The notes under the pieces: generated by a model | Seen by the model: the letters and a program-made list of their open reading frames with translations, nothing else | What the model was told of the DNA's origin: nothing | The model's database searches: none | Source of the DNA: an uncultured Robinsoniella sp. | GTDB lineage: Bacteria > Bacillota > Clostridia > Lachnospirales > Lachnospiraceae | DNA: 58,953 nt | Assembly: GCA_900540475.1 (NCBI GenBank) | Contig: UQGG01000043.1 | Coordinates: 1 to 58,953 of the forward strand | Reading direction: 5' to 3' | Position numbers and translations under genes: made by a program | Shown: in pieces, positions 33,776-41,949 of the stretch | Numbering within the stretch: the first letter of the stretch is position 1 | Layout of the letters: each line of letters begins with the position of its first letter

Positions 33776-35166
33776 AAAAACAGGCTTTTTTTACCACACT
33801 TATTTTGTTTTTATTCTTTTTATATGCAGGGATAACCGTAATGTCAGCTATCATTTTTAAAGATAAGGTGGGTGTGATGAAGGAAAGATGCCTGGCGGAA
33901 CATTATGTGATTGCATCCTCTATCATAAAAGATTTTCAGGCGCTGGACAGCAGAGGGGTAGAGATCGGGTCATCGATGGAGAATTTAATGCATCCGTACT
34001 CTTACCTTGCCAAAGGAAATGGCATGGGACTGGCGGTTTATAAAAATGAAAAGCTGGTTTATACCAATATGTCACAGGAAGTTTTGGGTGATATAAAAAC
34101 GGATACCTTAAAGGAAGGCCAGCGTTATGTATCCATAAAAGACAGCAGAGAGCCGTCCGTATATGTAACCGGTCTTCTTCCTGCTCCTTATGAAGGGTAT
34201 ACCCTGGTTTACCGCTATAATATAGAAGAGACAATTAATTCCTGGAACCAGTTAAAAAATACGCTTTATCTGGCGGGTACGGTTTTATCCGTATGTCTTG
34301 CATTCTGCCTGCTGGTTTTGTTAAACCGGATTTTTCGCCCGCTTAAGCAGATTTCCGATGCGTCAATGGGCATTGCGGCAGGAGAGTATGAAAAGCGGCT
34401 TCCTGTTTCCGGAAATGACGAACTGGCATTTATGTCACAGAGCTTTAACCACATGGCGATGGAAATACAAAAACAAATGGCAGATCTGAATGAAGCGGCA
34501 AGGCAGAAACAACAATTTGTGGATAATTTTGCCCATGAACTGCGCACTCCCTTAACCGCAATCTATGGGTATGCGGAATACATACAAAAAGCGGTTATTA
34601 CAGAAGAAGACAAGATTATGTCCTGCGGCTATATTATGAGTGAGTGCAAAAGAATGGAAAATATGGCATACCAGCTGCTGGATCTTGCTATGATGCGCAA
34701 TAATGATATTAAAAAAGAAAATATAGAAATGGAAATATTGCTGGAAGCCGTAAAGAATACGATTCAGCGGAAAGCTTGCGAGAAAGAGATAGAGGTTACC
34801 TACAGCCGTGAAACGGATTATATTACCGGAAATGCAGAACTGCTGGAAAGTCTGCTGGTGAACCTGATCGACAATGCTATCAAAGCCAGCAAGCCAAAGG
34901 ATTGTATAAAAGTGAAGGCCTATCAGGAGGACAATGTTAAAGTCTTGTCGGTAAGGGACTGCGGAAAAGGAATGACAGTGAGACAGCTTCAGCATGTAAA
35001 AGAAGCATTTTACCGGGCAGATAAATCCAGAAGCCGCAAGGAAGGCGGAGCCGGATTGGGCTTATCAATCTGTGAACAGATAGCCGAACTTCATGACGCT
35101 TATCTCCAGTTAAAATCCGGTCCGATGGAAGGAACTGAGGTAAAAGTAATATTTACAACTTTGTAA
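33772..35166 (+). CDS. Sensor histidine kinase (HAMP-HisKA-HATPase)
   Basis: 464 residues. Membrane helices at about 5-28 and 165-185 flank an extracellular sensor of about 135 residues; HAMP follows (RIFRPLKQISDASMGIAAG). The phospho-acceptor is His255 in NFAHELRTPLTAIYGY; the ATPase boxes are NLIDNAIKAS, DCGKGM and GGAGLGLSI. It phosphorylates the preceding regulator. The stimulus is unknown. Its stop codon overlaps the -35 element of the next promoter. Confidence 0.92.
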   Translation: MKKQAFFTTLILFLFFLYAGITVMSAIIFKDKVGVMKERCLAEHYVIASSIIKDFQALDSRGVEIGSSMENLMHPYSYLAKGNGMGLAVYKNEKLVYTNMSQEVLGDIKTDTLKEGQRYVSIKDSREPSVYVTGLLPAPYEGYTLVYRYNIEETINSWNQLKNTLYLAGTVLSVCLAFCLLVLLNRIFRPLKQISDASMGIAAGEYEKRLPVSGNDELAFMSQSFNHMAMEIQKQMADLNEAARQKQQFVDNFAHELRTPLTAIYGYAEYIQKAVITEEDKIMSCGYIMSECKRMENMAYQLLDLAMMRNNDIKKENIEMEILLEAVKNTIQRKACEKEIEVTYSRETDYITGNAELLESLLVNLIDNAIKASKPKDCIKVKAYQEDNVKVLSVRDCGKGMTVRQLQHVKEAFYRADKSRSRKEGGAGLGLSICEQIAELHDAYLQLKSGPMEGTEVKVIFTTL

Positions 35167-35189
35167 CAAGTCCATTACAACTTTATAAT
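35152..35189 (+). promoter_or_regulatory. Promoter and double operator of the gene at 35266
   Basis: TTGTAA at 35161-35166, a 17-bp spacer and TATAAT at 35184-35189. The palindrome TTTACAACTTTGTAAC (35152-35167) overlaps the -35, and a second related copy ATTACAACTTTATAAT (35174-35189) overlaps the -10, 22 bp on, which is two helical turns. The arrangement suggests direct control by the response regulator of this cluster. Confidence 0.65.
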
Positions 35190-35265
35190 CTCCGGGGTGC
35201 AAGATAGGTAATGTGATCACAAATAAAAATAGATCGGCAGACTTGCCAGAAAAGAAGGGGTAAAT

Positions 35266-36330
35266 ATGGAAATTAGAACGGGTAAAAAATGTAACGAAAG
35301 AAAAAATAACAGAAATAATCGAAGAAGTAAAAGGTTAAATGACAGTACAAAGAAAAGTAGTGATACGAAAAGAACTAAATATGAATTTCCGAAAATTATC
35401 GCCGGAGCTTTTGCAGCAATTGGTGTATGCGCATTTTTGTTTGGGGGGTTAAGCGATGCGGTCATGGCTGCAGAACTGGGGAAAACGGCAGCTGTCCCTA
35501 CCAGCTACCTTTTAAAAGAAGAAATCTCGGAAGCAAAACCCACAATAAGTGAGGATGTAACAGCTTCGACAGAAACGCTGGAAACCCCGGCAATAAAAGA
35601 ATTGCAGGAGAAGAAGGCAGATAACTATGTGAAGGGCAATTACAAAGTGGTTTCCGATCCGCTGACCAAAGACAGCACTCCTACGGAGAAAGACCTGACT
35701 CAGGATGCAGCGGCAGAAATAGGTGTCAGGATGTTATGGGAACTTTTTGGATTAAAGATGAACGGTGCGACCATCTATATGTCATATAATTCAGGCACGG
35801 AAACATTTCCAAGGGCTTTCTGGAGCGGTGACATCCGGCTTGGCAATACCAGGTTACCGGAAGATACCTGCTATACATTTATAATTGATGCGGTAACGGG
35901 GGAACGGTTCAATGCAGGTTACGCACGAACACTGGAGAAAGAAGTCTCTCTTGATTTTGACAAGAAACTGATGGATAATCCAGGTGAGTATACAGAACTG
36001 GCAAGGAAACTGGCAGAAGAGCTGGACATTGTAGATGGCAAGGCAGCGTCTTCGGAATATGGCTGCCAGGGATATTCCAATAATGATCCTGATATTACAA
36101 TTGAGGTAACGGGAACAAATGGAGATCGGGCATTATTGTCTTTTTCCAGATACGATCAGCAATTTAAAGGTATCATCTATGATGCCAGCCTTAAGATTTC
36201 AGAGCCGGCAGAAAAAGCATCTGCCATGAAGGCTTCCGAAAAAGCACAGGAAACATTGGAAGCACTACCGGAGGTGGAGTATGCGGAGTCAGAAAATCCG
36301 TACTTGATACCATCGGTGGAGGCGGAATAG
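35266..36330 (+). CDS. Membrane-anchored or secreted protein of unknown function
   Basis: 354 residues. A very basic N-terminus of about 44 residues (MEIRTGKKCNERKNN onward, rich in Lys, Arg and Asn) precedes one hydrophobic helix (IIAGAFAAIGVCAFLFGGL), with a possible signal peptidase site at AVMA-AEL. The exported part of about 290 residues has no motif I recognise. It contains a region with YTFIIDAVTGERF that resembles a PepSY-like strand-turn, and an acidic C-terminus. AAGAAGGGG precedes the ATG. It lies right behind the two-component genes under its own palindrome-bearing promoter, so it may be their main output or an accessory sensor. Confidence 0.75.
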   Translation: MEIRTGKKCNERKNNRNNRRSKRLNDSTKKSSDTKRTKYEFPKIIAGAFAAIGVCAFLFGGLSDAVMAAELGKTAAVPTSYLLKEEISEAKPTISEDVTASTETLETPAIKELQEKKADNYVKGNYKVVSDPLTKDSTPTEKDLTQDAAAEIGVRMLWELFGLKMNGATIYMSYNSGTETFPRAFWSGDIRLGNTRLPEDTCYTFIIDAVTGERFNAGYARTLEKEVSLDFDKKLMDNPGEYTELARKLAEELDIVDGKAASSEYGCQGYSNNDPDITIEVTGTNGDRALLSFSRYDQQFKGIIYDASLKISEPAEKASAMKASEKAQETLEALPEVEYAESENPYLIPSVEAE

Positions 36331-36366
36331 GTTATGCAGGAATCTGAATATGGGGAATAAATAGAG

Positions 36367-36410
36367 GAAGCAGGGCGCAAAAGGGAATATTTGCACTCTG
36401 CTTCATTTTT
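36367..36410 (+). terminator. Rho-independent terminator
   Basis: GAAGCAGGGCGCAAA pairs with TTTGCACTCTGCTTC (imperfect, about 13 pairs), followed by ATTTTT. It ends the two-component cluster and faces the convergent alcohol dehydrogenase. Confidence 0.75.
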
Positions 36411-36442
36411 ATAGATTAGTTTGTCCACGAATTTTGATCCTT

Positions 36443-37498
36443 TTACATTAATACAACCGGTTTAATCAAATCCTTCGGCTTATCTTTCATCAGCATTAAC
36501 GCTTCGTCTACCTTATCAAATCCATGGAAGGTGTGGGTAATCAGCTTACTGGTATCCAGTTTGCCGGTTTCGATTAAGGAAGCCAGCTTTTCCATACGAA
36601 GTCTTCCGCCTGGCATCAGACCGCCGGCAATTGTTTTGTGGCCCATGCCGCAGCCCCATTCCACCCTTGGGATTTTAATATAGTCGCCTTCTCCAAGGTA
36701 ATTTACATTTCCAATTCTTCCGCCTGGTTTTAACATACGGATTGCCTGGTCAAAGGTATCTACATCGCCGCCTGCTATGACGATACGGTCAACGCCTTTT
36801 CCATGGGTTTTTTCCATAATCTGTTCCACGATATCGCCTTCACGGTAATTGACAATTTCTGTAGCACCGTATTCTTTTGCGATCTGAATGCAGTTCGGTC
36901 TGGAACCAACGGCATAGATGCGGGAAGCACCGCGAAGTGCAGCACCGGCTACAGCCATAAGCCCTACCGGACCGATACCGATCACAACTACCGTATCACC
37001 AAACTGTACATCTGCTAATTCCACACCGTGGAATCCGGTGGGAACCATATCACAGAGCATACTGGCTGATGCCAGATCCATACCGGATGGAAGCAGGGCA
37101 AGGTTCCCGTCTGCATCATTCACATGGAATAATTCACCGAAAACACCATCTTTAAAGTTGGAGAATTTCCATCCGGAAAGCATTCCGCCGGAATGCATGG
37201 AGTATCCGCCCTGAGCTTCCAGGGAATTCCAGTCCGGTGTAATGGCAGGAATAATGACTTTGTCCCCCGGTTTAAAGTCTTTAACCAGAGCGCCAACCTC
37301 CACAACTTCACCAATTGCTTCATGTCCTAATATCATATCATGTCTGTCGCCTAAAGCGCCCGCCCATACTGTATGTACATCAGAAGTACAGGGAGCGATG
37401 GCAAGCGGTTTACAGATTGCGTCCAATGGTCCGCACTCAGGTGCCTGCTTTTCAATCCAGCCAGTTTTTCCAATTCCTAACATTGCAAAACCTCTCAT
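36443..37498 (-). CDS. adh: NADP-dependent secondary alcohol dehydrogenase, zinc type
   Basis: 351 residues from the ATG at 37498 (AAGGAG upstream). The sequence is collinear with the Thermoanaerobacter/Clostridium beijerinckii enzymes that interconvert ketones and secondary alcohols (acetone and 2-propanol). The catalytic zinc ligands Cys37, His59 and Glu60 fall at exactly the known positions (APCTSD, LGHEAIGEV). The dinucleotide site GIGPVGLMA is followed by VGSRP and IVNY, the Gly-Ser-Arg and Tyr that select NADP. It is a separate transcription unit; the terminator of the deoC unit lies upstream. Confidence 0.92.
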   Translation of the reverse strand: MRGFAMLGIGKTGWIEKQAPECGPLDAICKPLAIAPCTSDVHTVWAGALGDRHDMILGHEAIGEVVEVGALVKDFKPGDKVIIPAITPDWNSLEAQGGYSMHSGGMLSGWKFSNFKDGVFGELFHVNDADGNLALLPSGMDLASASMLCDMVPTGFHGVELADVQFGDTVVVIGIGPVGLMAVAGAALRGASRIYAVGSRPNCIQIAKEYGATEIVNYREGDIVEQIMEKTHGKGVDRIVIAGGDVDTFDQAIRMLKPGGRIGNVNYLGEGDYIKIPRVEWGCGMGHKTIAGGLMPGGRLRMEKLASLIETGKLDTSKLITHTFHGFDKVDEALMLMKDKPKDLIKPVVLM

Positions 37499-37654
37499 AG
37501 TTTCTATCTCCTTTCGAAAACACATTGTTAATTATTTGACATGCCATAAATATAACATATAATGAATCTATAATCAATTCTATAATAACAAAAATATATC
37601 ATAATCTTTCTTGCTAAAATTTGTGCATATTGCATATAAAAACAGATTTAGAAT

Positions 37655-37711
37655 AAAAAAATATCCGCAAACATTATATAATATATAATCTTTATATAAT
37701 GTTTGCGGATA
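37655..37711 (-). terminator. Terminator of the gntR-deoC unit: perfect 20-bp inverted repeat
   Basis: TATCCGCAAACATTATATAA (37662-37681) and its exact complement at 37692-37711 enclose a 10-base loop. Read on the minus strand, the stem is followed by a T-rich run (37655-37661). It lies 90 bp after deoC and before the dehydrogenase promoter region. Confidence 0.8.
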
Positions 37712-37783
37712 CCTTCTTTCGTGGGGAGTAGTCAGAATGGCTGAAGCAGGCTGACAAACTATTCAGCGCTGTCAGTCTGGTTT

Positions 37784-37815
37784 CTGGCAGGAATGAATTT
37801 TCAAACACGCTCTAG
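37784..37815 (-). repeat. Dispersed repeat, copy C, overlapping the deoC 3' end
   Basis: Read on the minus strand: CTAGAGCGTGTTTGAAAATT then CATTCCTGCCAG. The first 15 bases encode the last residues and stop of DeoC (L-E-R-V-stop). An inner hairpin CTGACA...TGTCAG lies just beyond, at 37751-37774. Confidence 0.7.
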
Positions 37816-38502
37816 ACTCCCAAGCCGCATTTCTGCTTCAGCCATGATTCTTACAGCTGTTTGCACACCGATGCCAAAACGGTCGCAGCCTGCTTCCTGC
37901 ATTTCTAATATATGGTCAAGTGTACGGATTCCTCCGGCTGCTTTTATTTTTACATGTGCGTCTGCGGCAGTACGCATTTTCCGGATGGTATCGGCGCTGA
38001 CGGGTATATTTGCCCATCCGGTACCGCTTTTGACAAAAGCAGCTCCGGCTTCTGAGACAATTTTACATGCTGTTTCCAATTCAGAATCATTTAAATAAGC
38101 CGTTTCAATGATTACTTTGACAGGTACCTTTTTGGCTGTCTGCACCACCTGCGCAATGTCTTGTTCTACATATTGATAGTCTTTTGATTTCAAGGCGCCC
38201 ACTGCCATTACCATATCCAGTTCCTGACAGCCGGCTTCCAGAAGCTGTGTGCTTTGCTGTACTTTGGATAGAGTGGTGTCTGCGCCTGAAGGAAAGCCCA
38301 CAACTCCGCCGGTATGTATGTGGGGTTCTGATTTCAGGGCATCTGCCAGATAAGGGGTGAAGCAGGGCATGGAGAATGCACATATAAACTGGTATTGCTT
38401 TGCATTCAGAATCATTTGCCGGATTTCATCCATGGTATTTTCGGCACGGACACAGCTTACATCAATGTGCCGGTGAAGTTCCTTTAAGAGTTGCAGGTTC
38501 AT
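37801..38502 (-). CDS. deoC: Deoxyribose-phosphate aldolase
   Basis: 233 residues, a TIM barrel class I aldolase. Signatures are VKVIIETAYL, the Schiff-base Lys in FVKSGTGW (usually FVKTSTGF) and IKAAGGIRT with the second Lys. It cleaves 2-deoxyribose 5-phosphate to glyceraldehyde 3-phosphate and acetaldehyde. The acetaldehyde could be handled by dehydrogenases, although the neighbouring enzyme prefers secondary alcohols. The active-site change to SGTGW leaves open a related aldol substrate. Its last four residues and stop come from the dispersed repeat. It follows the GntR-type gene by 13 bp. Confidence 0.85.
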   Translation of the reverse strand: MNLQLLKELHRHIDVSCVRAENTMDEIRQMILNAKQYQFICAFSMPCFTPYLADALKSEPHIHTGGVVGFPSGADTTLSKVQQSTQLLEAGCQELDMVMAVGALKSKDYQYVEQDIAQVVQTAKKVPVKVIIETAYLNDSELETACKIVSEAGAAFVKSGTGWANIPVSADTIRKMRTAADAHVKIKAAGGIRTLDHILEMQEAGCDRFGIGVQTAVRIMAEAEMRLGSLERV

Positions 38503-38515
38503 TTGGTTACTCCTT

Positions 38516-39247
38516 TCAAATTGAATTTTTGTTCCTTCCGGTCATATTCGTATAAAGCTCGTATTTTTTTCCAATAATGGTTACATCGTCAAAACAGACT
38601 GGTTTTCCTCTTTGGGAACAGCGCCGCTGGATACAGAGCAGTGCTTCCCCCACTTCTACTTCCAGCATCTGCGCTTCTTCAAACTCTGCGTTTTTGGCGA
38701 AAATTTTATCTGCAGCTTCATCAATTTCAATATGATAAGTATCCTCCAGAAACTGATACAGTGCGGAAAACTGCCCGCAATAGCCGGCGATTCCGGGAAC
38801 CAGGGATTCGGGGATGTAATTTTTCATGATTACAATGGGCTGTCCGTCTGCCAGCTGTATGCGCTGAACTCTGGCTGCTTTTTCACGTTCTTCTAATTGC
38901 AGGATCTGGGAAACATGAGCCGGAGGAACCAGTGTATCGATATACATGCTTTTTGTGGTTACCGTAAATCCTTTCTTTCGTAAGGTTTCCGTCACGGAGG
39001 TAACACAGTTGAGGCTCTGCCTGGCTTTATAATCCAATACCCGGGTGCCTCGCCCCTGCCGGACTTCCACGTAGTTATCCTCAGCGAGAAGTTCCACTGC
39101 TTTGCGGATGGTAATTCTGCTGACAGAATAGATTTCTTCTAACTGGCGCTCAACGGGAATCATTTCCCCAACTTTATATTTTTCATCCAGGATGTCATTT
39201 TTTAATTGCTGGTATACTTTTAAATAGGCAGGTAAACGATCGCTCAT
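38516..39247 (-). CDS. GntR/HutC-family regulator with UTRA domain
   Basis: 243 residues from the ATG at 39247 (GAGGAGAGG upstream), shorter than the frame that opens at 39292. The N-terminal winged helix-turn-helix is YQQLKNDILDEKYKVGEMIP and SRITIRKAVELLAEDNYVEV. The UTRA ligand domain (about 85-240) typically binds a phosphorylated sugar. It is co-transcribed with deoC, which suggests control by a sugar phosphate (inference). Confidence 0.88.
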   Translation of the reverse strand: MSDRLPAYLKVYQQLKNDILDEKYKVGEMIPVERQLEEIYSVSRITIRKAVELLAEDNYVEVRQGRGTRVLDYKARQSLNCVTSVTETLRKKGFTVTTKSMYIDTLVPPAHVSQILQLEEREKAARVQRIQLADGQPIVIMKNYIPESLVPGIAGYCGQFSALYQFLEDTYHIEIDEAADKIFAKNAEFEEAQMLEVEVGEALLCIQRRCSQRGKPVCFDDVTIIGKKYELYTNMTGRNKNSI

Positions 39248-39280
39248 AACTGTCCTCTCCTCTTTTGGTTGTTTGTGTAT

Positions 39281-39309
39281 AGTATATGCCAAATGCTTAT
39301 GGTGCGCAA
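39281..39309 (-). promoter_or_regulatory. Promoter of the gntR-deoC unit
   Basis: Read on the minus strand: TTGCGC, a 17-bp spacer, then TATACT, about 35 bp before the GntR start. TATAGTATA at the -10 could also serve as operator. Confidence 0.55.
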
Positions 39310-39450
39310 GTGTTTGCTGATTCTAAAAGAGTCAGCCCCGCCGCTTTCCCCGGGAATATCAGGCTGTATGGTACCAGAATGTGTACCCGATCTACCCGAT
39401 CATATACCCTATTAGGATGTAATCCTGATAATGTGTATCCAATAATAAAC
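39310..39450. other. Intergenic stretch between the GntR and TetR promoters
   Basis: No open frame with a ribosome binding site and no strong hairpin seen. It separates divergent transcription units. Confidence 0.5.
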
Positions 39451-39479
39451 TTGACAAGTGGACAACTGCTCACTACAAT
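39451..39479 (+). promoter_or_regulatory. Promoter of the TetR-family gene
   Basis: TTGACA at 39451-39456, a 17-bp spacer and TACAAT at 39474-39479. ACTTGACAAGT around the -35 is a near palindrome and a possible autoregulatory site. The leader is about 125 nt long. Confidence 0.6.
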
Positions 39480-39609
39480 ACTTAAATAAAAAGTAAATTT
39501 AGAAATACAGCCAGGTACACCGGATATTAAGCAGTTAAATATGCAGTCAGACACACAATCAAATATGCATCCACCCTTAAGTGGTAAGTGGAGCAGAGAA
39601 GGAGAAAAA

Positions 39610-40179
39610 ATGACGACAAAAGAAAAGATTATATATGAAGCATTGATGCTTTTTTCCATAAACGGATATGAAGCGGTTTCTACCAGAATGATCGCAAAGG
39701 CTGTAGGTGTAACCGACAGCGCCATGTACAAGCATTTTAAGAGCAAACAGGATTTGCTGGATGCAATTTTAAACGAATGCAAGAGCCGTTTCATGCAAAA
39801 ATTAGAAGAAACTAAATTTATGGAAATGGAGTGGGAGAATCTGGAGGATATCTGTATGAGTTTTTTTCAGTTTCAGACAGAGGATCCGTGGATTGTTGCT
39901 TTTCGGAAATTACTGATTGTGGAGCAGTTTAAAGATCAGCAGATGCAGCAGCTATACCGGAACTTTTTTATTGAAATACCCTTAGAGGGGCAAAAGAAAA
40001 TATTTGAACAACTGATTGAAGAAAAGGTTTTGAAACCGGTGGACCCGGAGATTATGGCATTGGAATTATATGCACCGTTTTTTATGTATCATACATTAGA
40101 ACAGGAGAAAACGGTGCAGGAAAAGCTGAAAAAGCATGTGAAGCAGTTTGTCATGCATTATGCAGCAGAACAACATTAA
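39610..40179 (+). CDS. TetR/AcrR-family regulator
   Basis: 189 residues from the ATG at 39610 (AAGGAG 7 bases upstream), preferred over the frame opening at 39541. The N-terminal helix-turn-helix reads TKEKIIYEALMLFSINGYEA and VGVTDSAMYKHFKSKQDLLD. The C-terminal ligand domain is unclassified. It is followed by a HAD gene rather than a transporter, so the controlled function is not evident. Confidence 0.88.
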   Translation: MTTKEKIIYEALMLFSINGYEAVSTRMIAKAVGVTDSAMYKHFKSKQDLLDAILNECKSRFMQKLEETKFMEMEWENLEDICMSFFQFQTEDPWIVAFRKLLIVEQFKDQQMQQLYRNFFIEIPLEGQKKIFEQLIEEKVLKPVDPEIMALELYAPFFMYHTLEQEKTVQEKLKKHVKQFVMHYAAEQH

Positions 40180-40307
40180 ACTATTTCACAGAAACTTTAC
40201 ATTATTCTGATAAAGGTATGATAATCATCATATATATTAATAACTGTAGGAAATAATTCACAAATACGATACTGAAGTTTAGACTACAGAAAGGAGCGGC
40301 AGAATGA

Positions 40308-40997
40308 ATGAGATATCATTATGTTTGGTTTGATCTTGGAATGACTCTGGTTGAACCATCCAGAAGTTCGCTGTATCAAAAAGTTTTAAAGGAATTTCAG
40401 ATTGACCGGTCTGACACCCAGATCCGCAAGGCTTATCATTTGACGGATAAGTTATTTATGAAAGAATATCCCCATGTACTGGGGACTGATGAAACCTGCT
40501 TTATGCCCTGGTATATTGGAAATCTGAATTATTTTTTAGATGTCCGGCTGAATATTATTGAGGTCTACCAGAGATTTAAAGAGGTAAGGGTAAAAGAATC
40601 CACAGGCTGGAAAAGGATACCCAGTGCAATAGGGGTACTGAAAGAGTTGAAGCGAAAAGGAATAAAGACGGGATTGATTTCTAACTGGGACCGTAGCTGC
40701 AGGAAGGTACTGGAGGAAAATCAATTACTGGATTTGTTAGACACAGTTGTAATTTCTTCGGAAATGGGCGTTGAGAAGCCGGAAAAGGAAATATTTGAAG
40801 CGGCTTTTGAGCAGGGAAATACCAACGCTTTAGAATCTCTGTATGTGGGAGATAATTATTATGACGATGTCATTGGAGCAGCAAATGTAGAAATGAATTG
40901 TGTATTAATCAATCCTTACGGGAAAGAAGGAATTGAAGAAATAAGCCACGATAAAATCATTTCTGATATATCGGAAGTTATAAGATTTGTAGATTAG
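40308..40997 (+). CDS. HAD-family hydrolase
   Basis: 229 residues. Motif I is WFDLGMTLVE (DxGxT, with Gly in place of the second Asp), motif II GLISNWD, motif III EKPEKEIF and motif IV YVGDNYYDDVIGA. The helical cap is like that of phosphoglycolate phosphatase and YjjG-type enzymes. AAGGAG lies 11 bases before the ATG. The substrate is probably a small phosphorylated metabolite. A tandem repeat begins right at its stop codon. Confidence 0.82.
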   Translation: MRYHYVWFDLGMTLVEPSRSSLYQKVLKEFQIDRSDTQIRKAYHLTDKLFMKEYPHVLGTDETCFMPWYIGNLNYFLDVRLNIIEVYQRFKEVRVKESTGWKRIPSAIGVLKELKRKGIKTGLISNWDRSCRKVLEENQLLDLLDTVVISSEMGVEKPEKEIFEAAFEQGNTNALESLYVGDNYYDDVIGAANVEMNCVLINPYGKEGIEEISHDKIISDISEVIRFVD

Positions 40998-41040
40998 ACA
41001 GAACATTTTATAAATACAGAACATTTTAATAAATACAGAC
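40998..41040. repeat. 18/19-bp tandem duplication after the HAD gene
   Basis: ACAGAACATTTTATAAAT is followed by ACAGAACATTTTAATAAAT and a partial third unit ACAGAC. It starts at the base after the stop codon. Confidence 0.75.
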
Positions 41041-41065
41041 ATCCCGGAAAGCCTGTTTCGGGATG
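41040..41065 (+). other. Hairpin between the HAD and MurR/RpiR genes
   Basis: CATCCCG pairs with CGGGATG around a 12-base loop that can itself pair AAA with TTT. No T run follows, so termination is doubtful. Confidence 0.4.
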
Positions 41066-41085
41066 CCTGATAAAGGGAGTGGATT

Positions 41086-41949
41086 ATGAAAGAACAGCAA
41101 ATGGATAAGACGGGGAAGTATCTCTATGAAAGAATTGATAACCTGTTTGAACAATTGACAGATACACAGCAACAGGCAGCCATCTATATGAAAAAGAACT
41201 GGGAAAATATCTGTGTCATGACAGCAAAAGAGGTTGGAGAGCAGTCAAAAGTCAGTGAAGCCACCATACATCGTCTGGCAGGCAGACTGGGATACGAAAG
41301 CTTTCTGGAAATGAAAAACAGTGTCAAAGAAAATCTGATGAAGAACCGGGCACTGGTGAACCTGGAGCTGAAAAATAACACGGATCAGGAAAGCTGGCTG
41401 GAGGAATACTGGCATATGGAAGCAGCCAACCTGGCAAATACCCTCCGAATGAATGAAAAGGACAGGCTAAAGCAGGGCGCTAAGGCGATTGCAAATTGTG
41501 GGAGAGTCTGGATTATGGGCGATAAAATGGGACTGGGAGTTTCTTCCTATCTGCATTTTGTATTGAATTACCTTCTGGGAAATGCCACACATTTGAATCT
41601 GTCTAATTATTATGAGCACATTGCGTTTATGAAAGAGGGAGATGTGTTGATTCTGGTGGGGTTCCAGCGGTATTGTAAGAGAACCCTGTCTGCGGCTAAT
41701 CTGGCAAAGAAAAGGGGCGTCATCATTCTTGCATTTACAGACTGCAGCCTGTCTCCCTTTGCGAAGGTGGCAGATATATCCTATTACGCCGCTACGGAAT
41801 CCGTTTTTTTCCTGGATTCATATTCGTCTGTATTTACACTGGCACAGGCACTTGTAGTAAAACTGGTAAGCCTGGACAAAGTAAGAATTAAGAGTAACGT
41901 AAAAAATACAGAAAAGATCTATGAGAACTGTATGGAAAGGAACATATGA
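41086..41949 (+). CDS. MurR/RpiR-family regulator with SIS domain
   Basis: 287 residues. The N-terminal helix-turn-helix (TAKEVGEQSKVSEATIHRLA, about 46-65) is followed by a sugar isomerase (SIS) domain (about 125-270, with VWIMGDKMG and EGDVLILVGFQRY). SIS domains in this family bind phosphosugars such as N-acetylmuramic acid 6-phosphate. It overlaps the next gene by 4 bases. Together with the peptide importer downstream, it could link regulation to uptake of cell-wall fragments (inference). Confidence 0.85.
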   Translation: MKEQQMDKTGKYLYERIDNLFEQLTDTQQQAAIYMKKNWENICVMTAKEVGEQSKVSEATIHRLAGRLGYESFLEMKNSVKENLMKNRALVNLELKNNTDQESWLEEYWHMEAANLANTLRMNEKDRLKQGAKAIANCGRVWIMGDKMGLGVSSYLHFVLNYLLGNATHLNLSNYYEHIAFMKEGDVLILVGFQRYCKRTLSAANLAKKRGVIILAFTDCSLSPFAKVADISYYAATESVFFLDSYSSVFTLAQALVVKLVSLDKVRIKSNVKNTEKIYENCMERNI

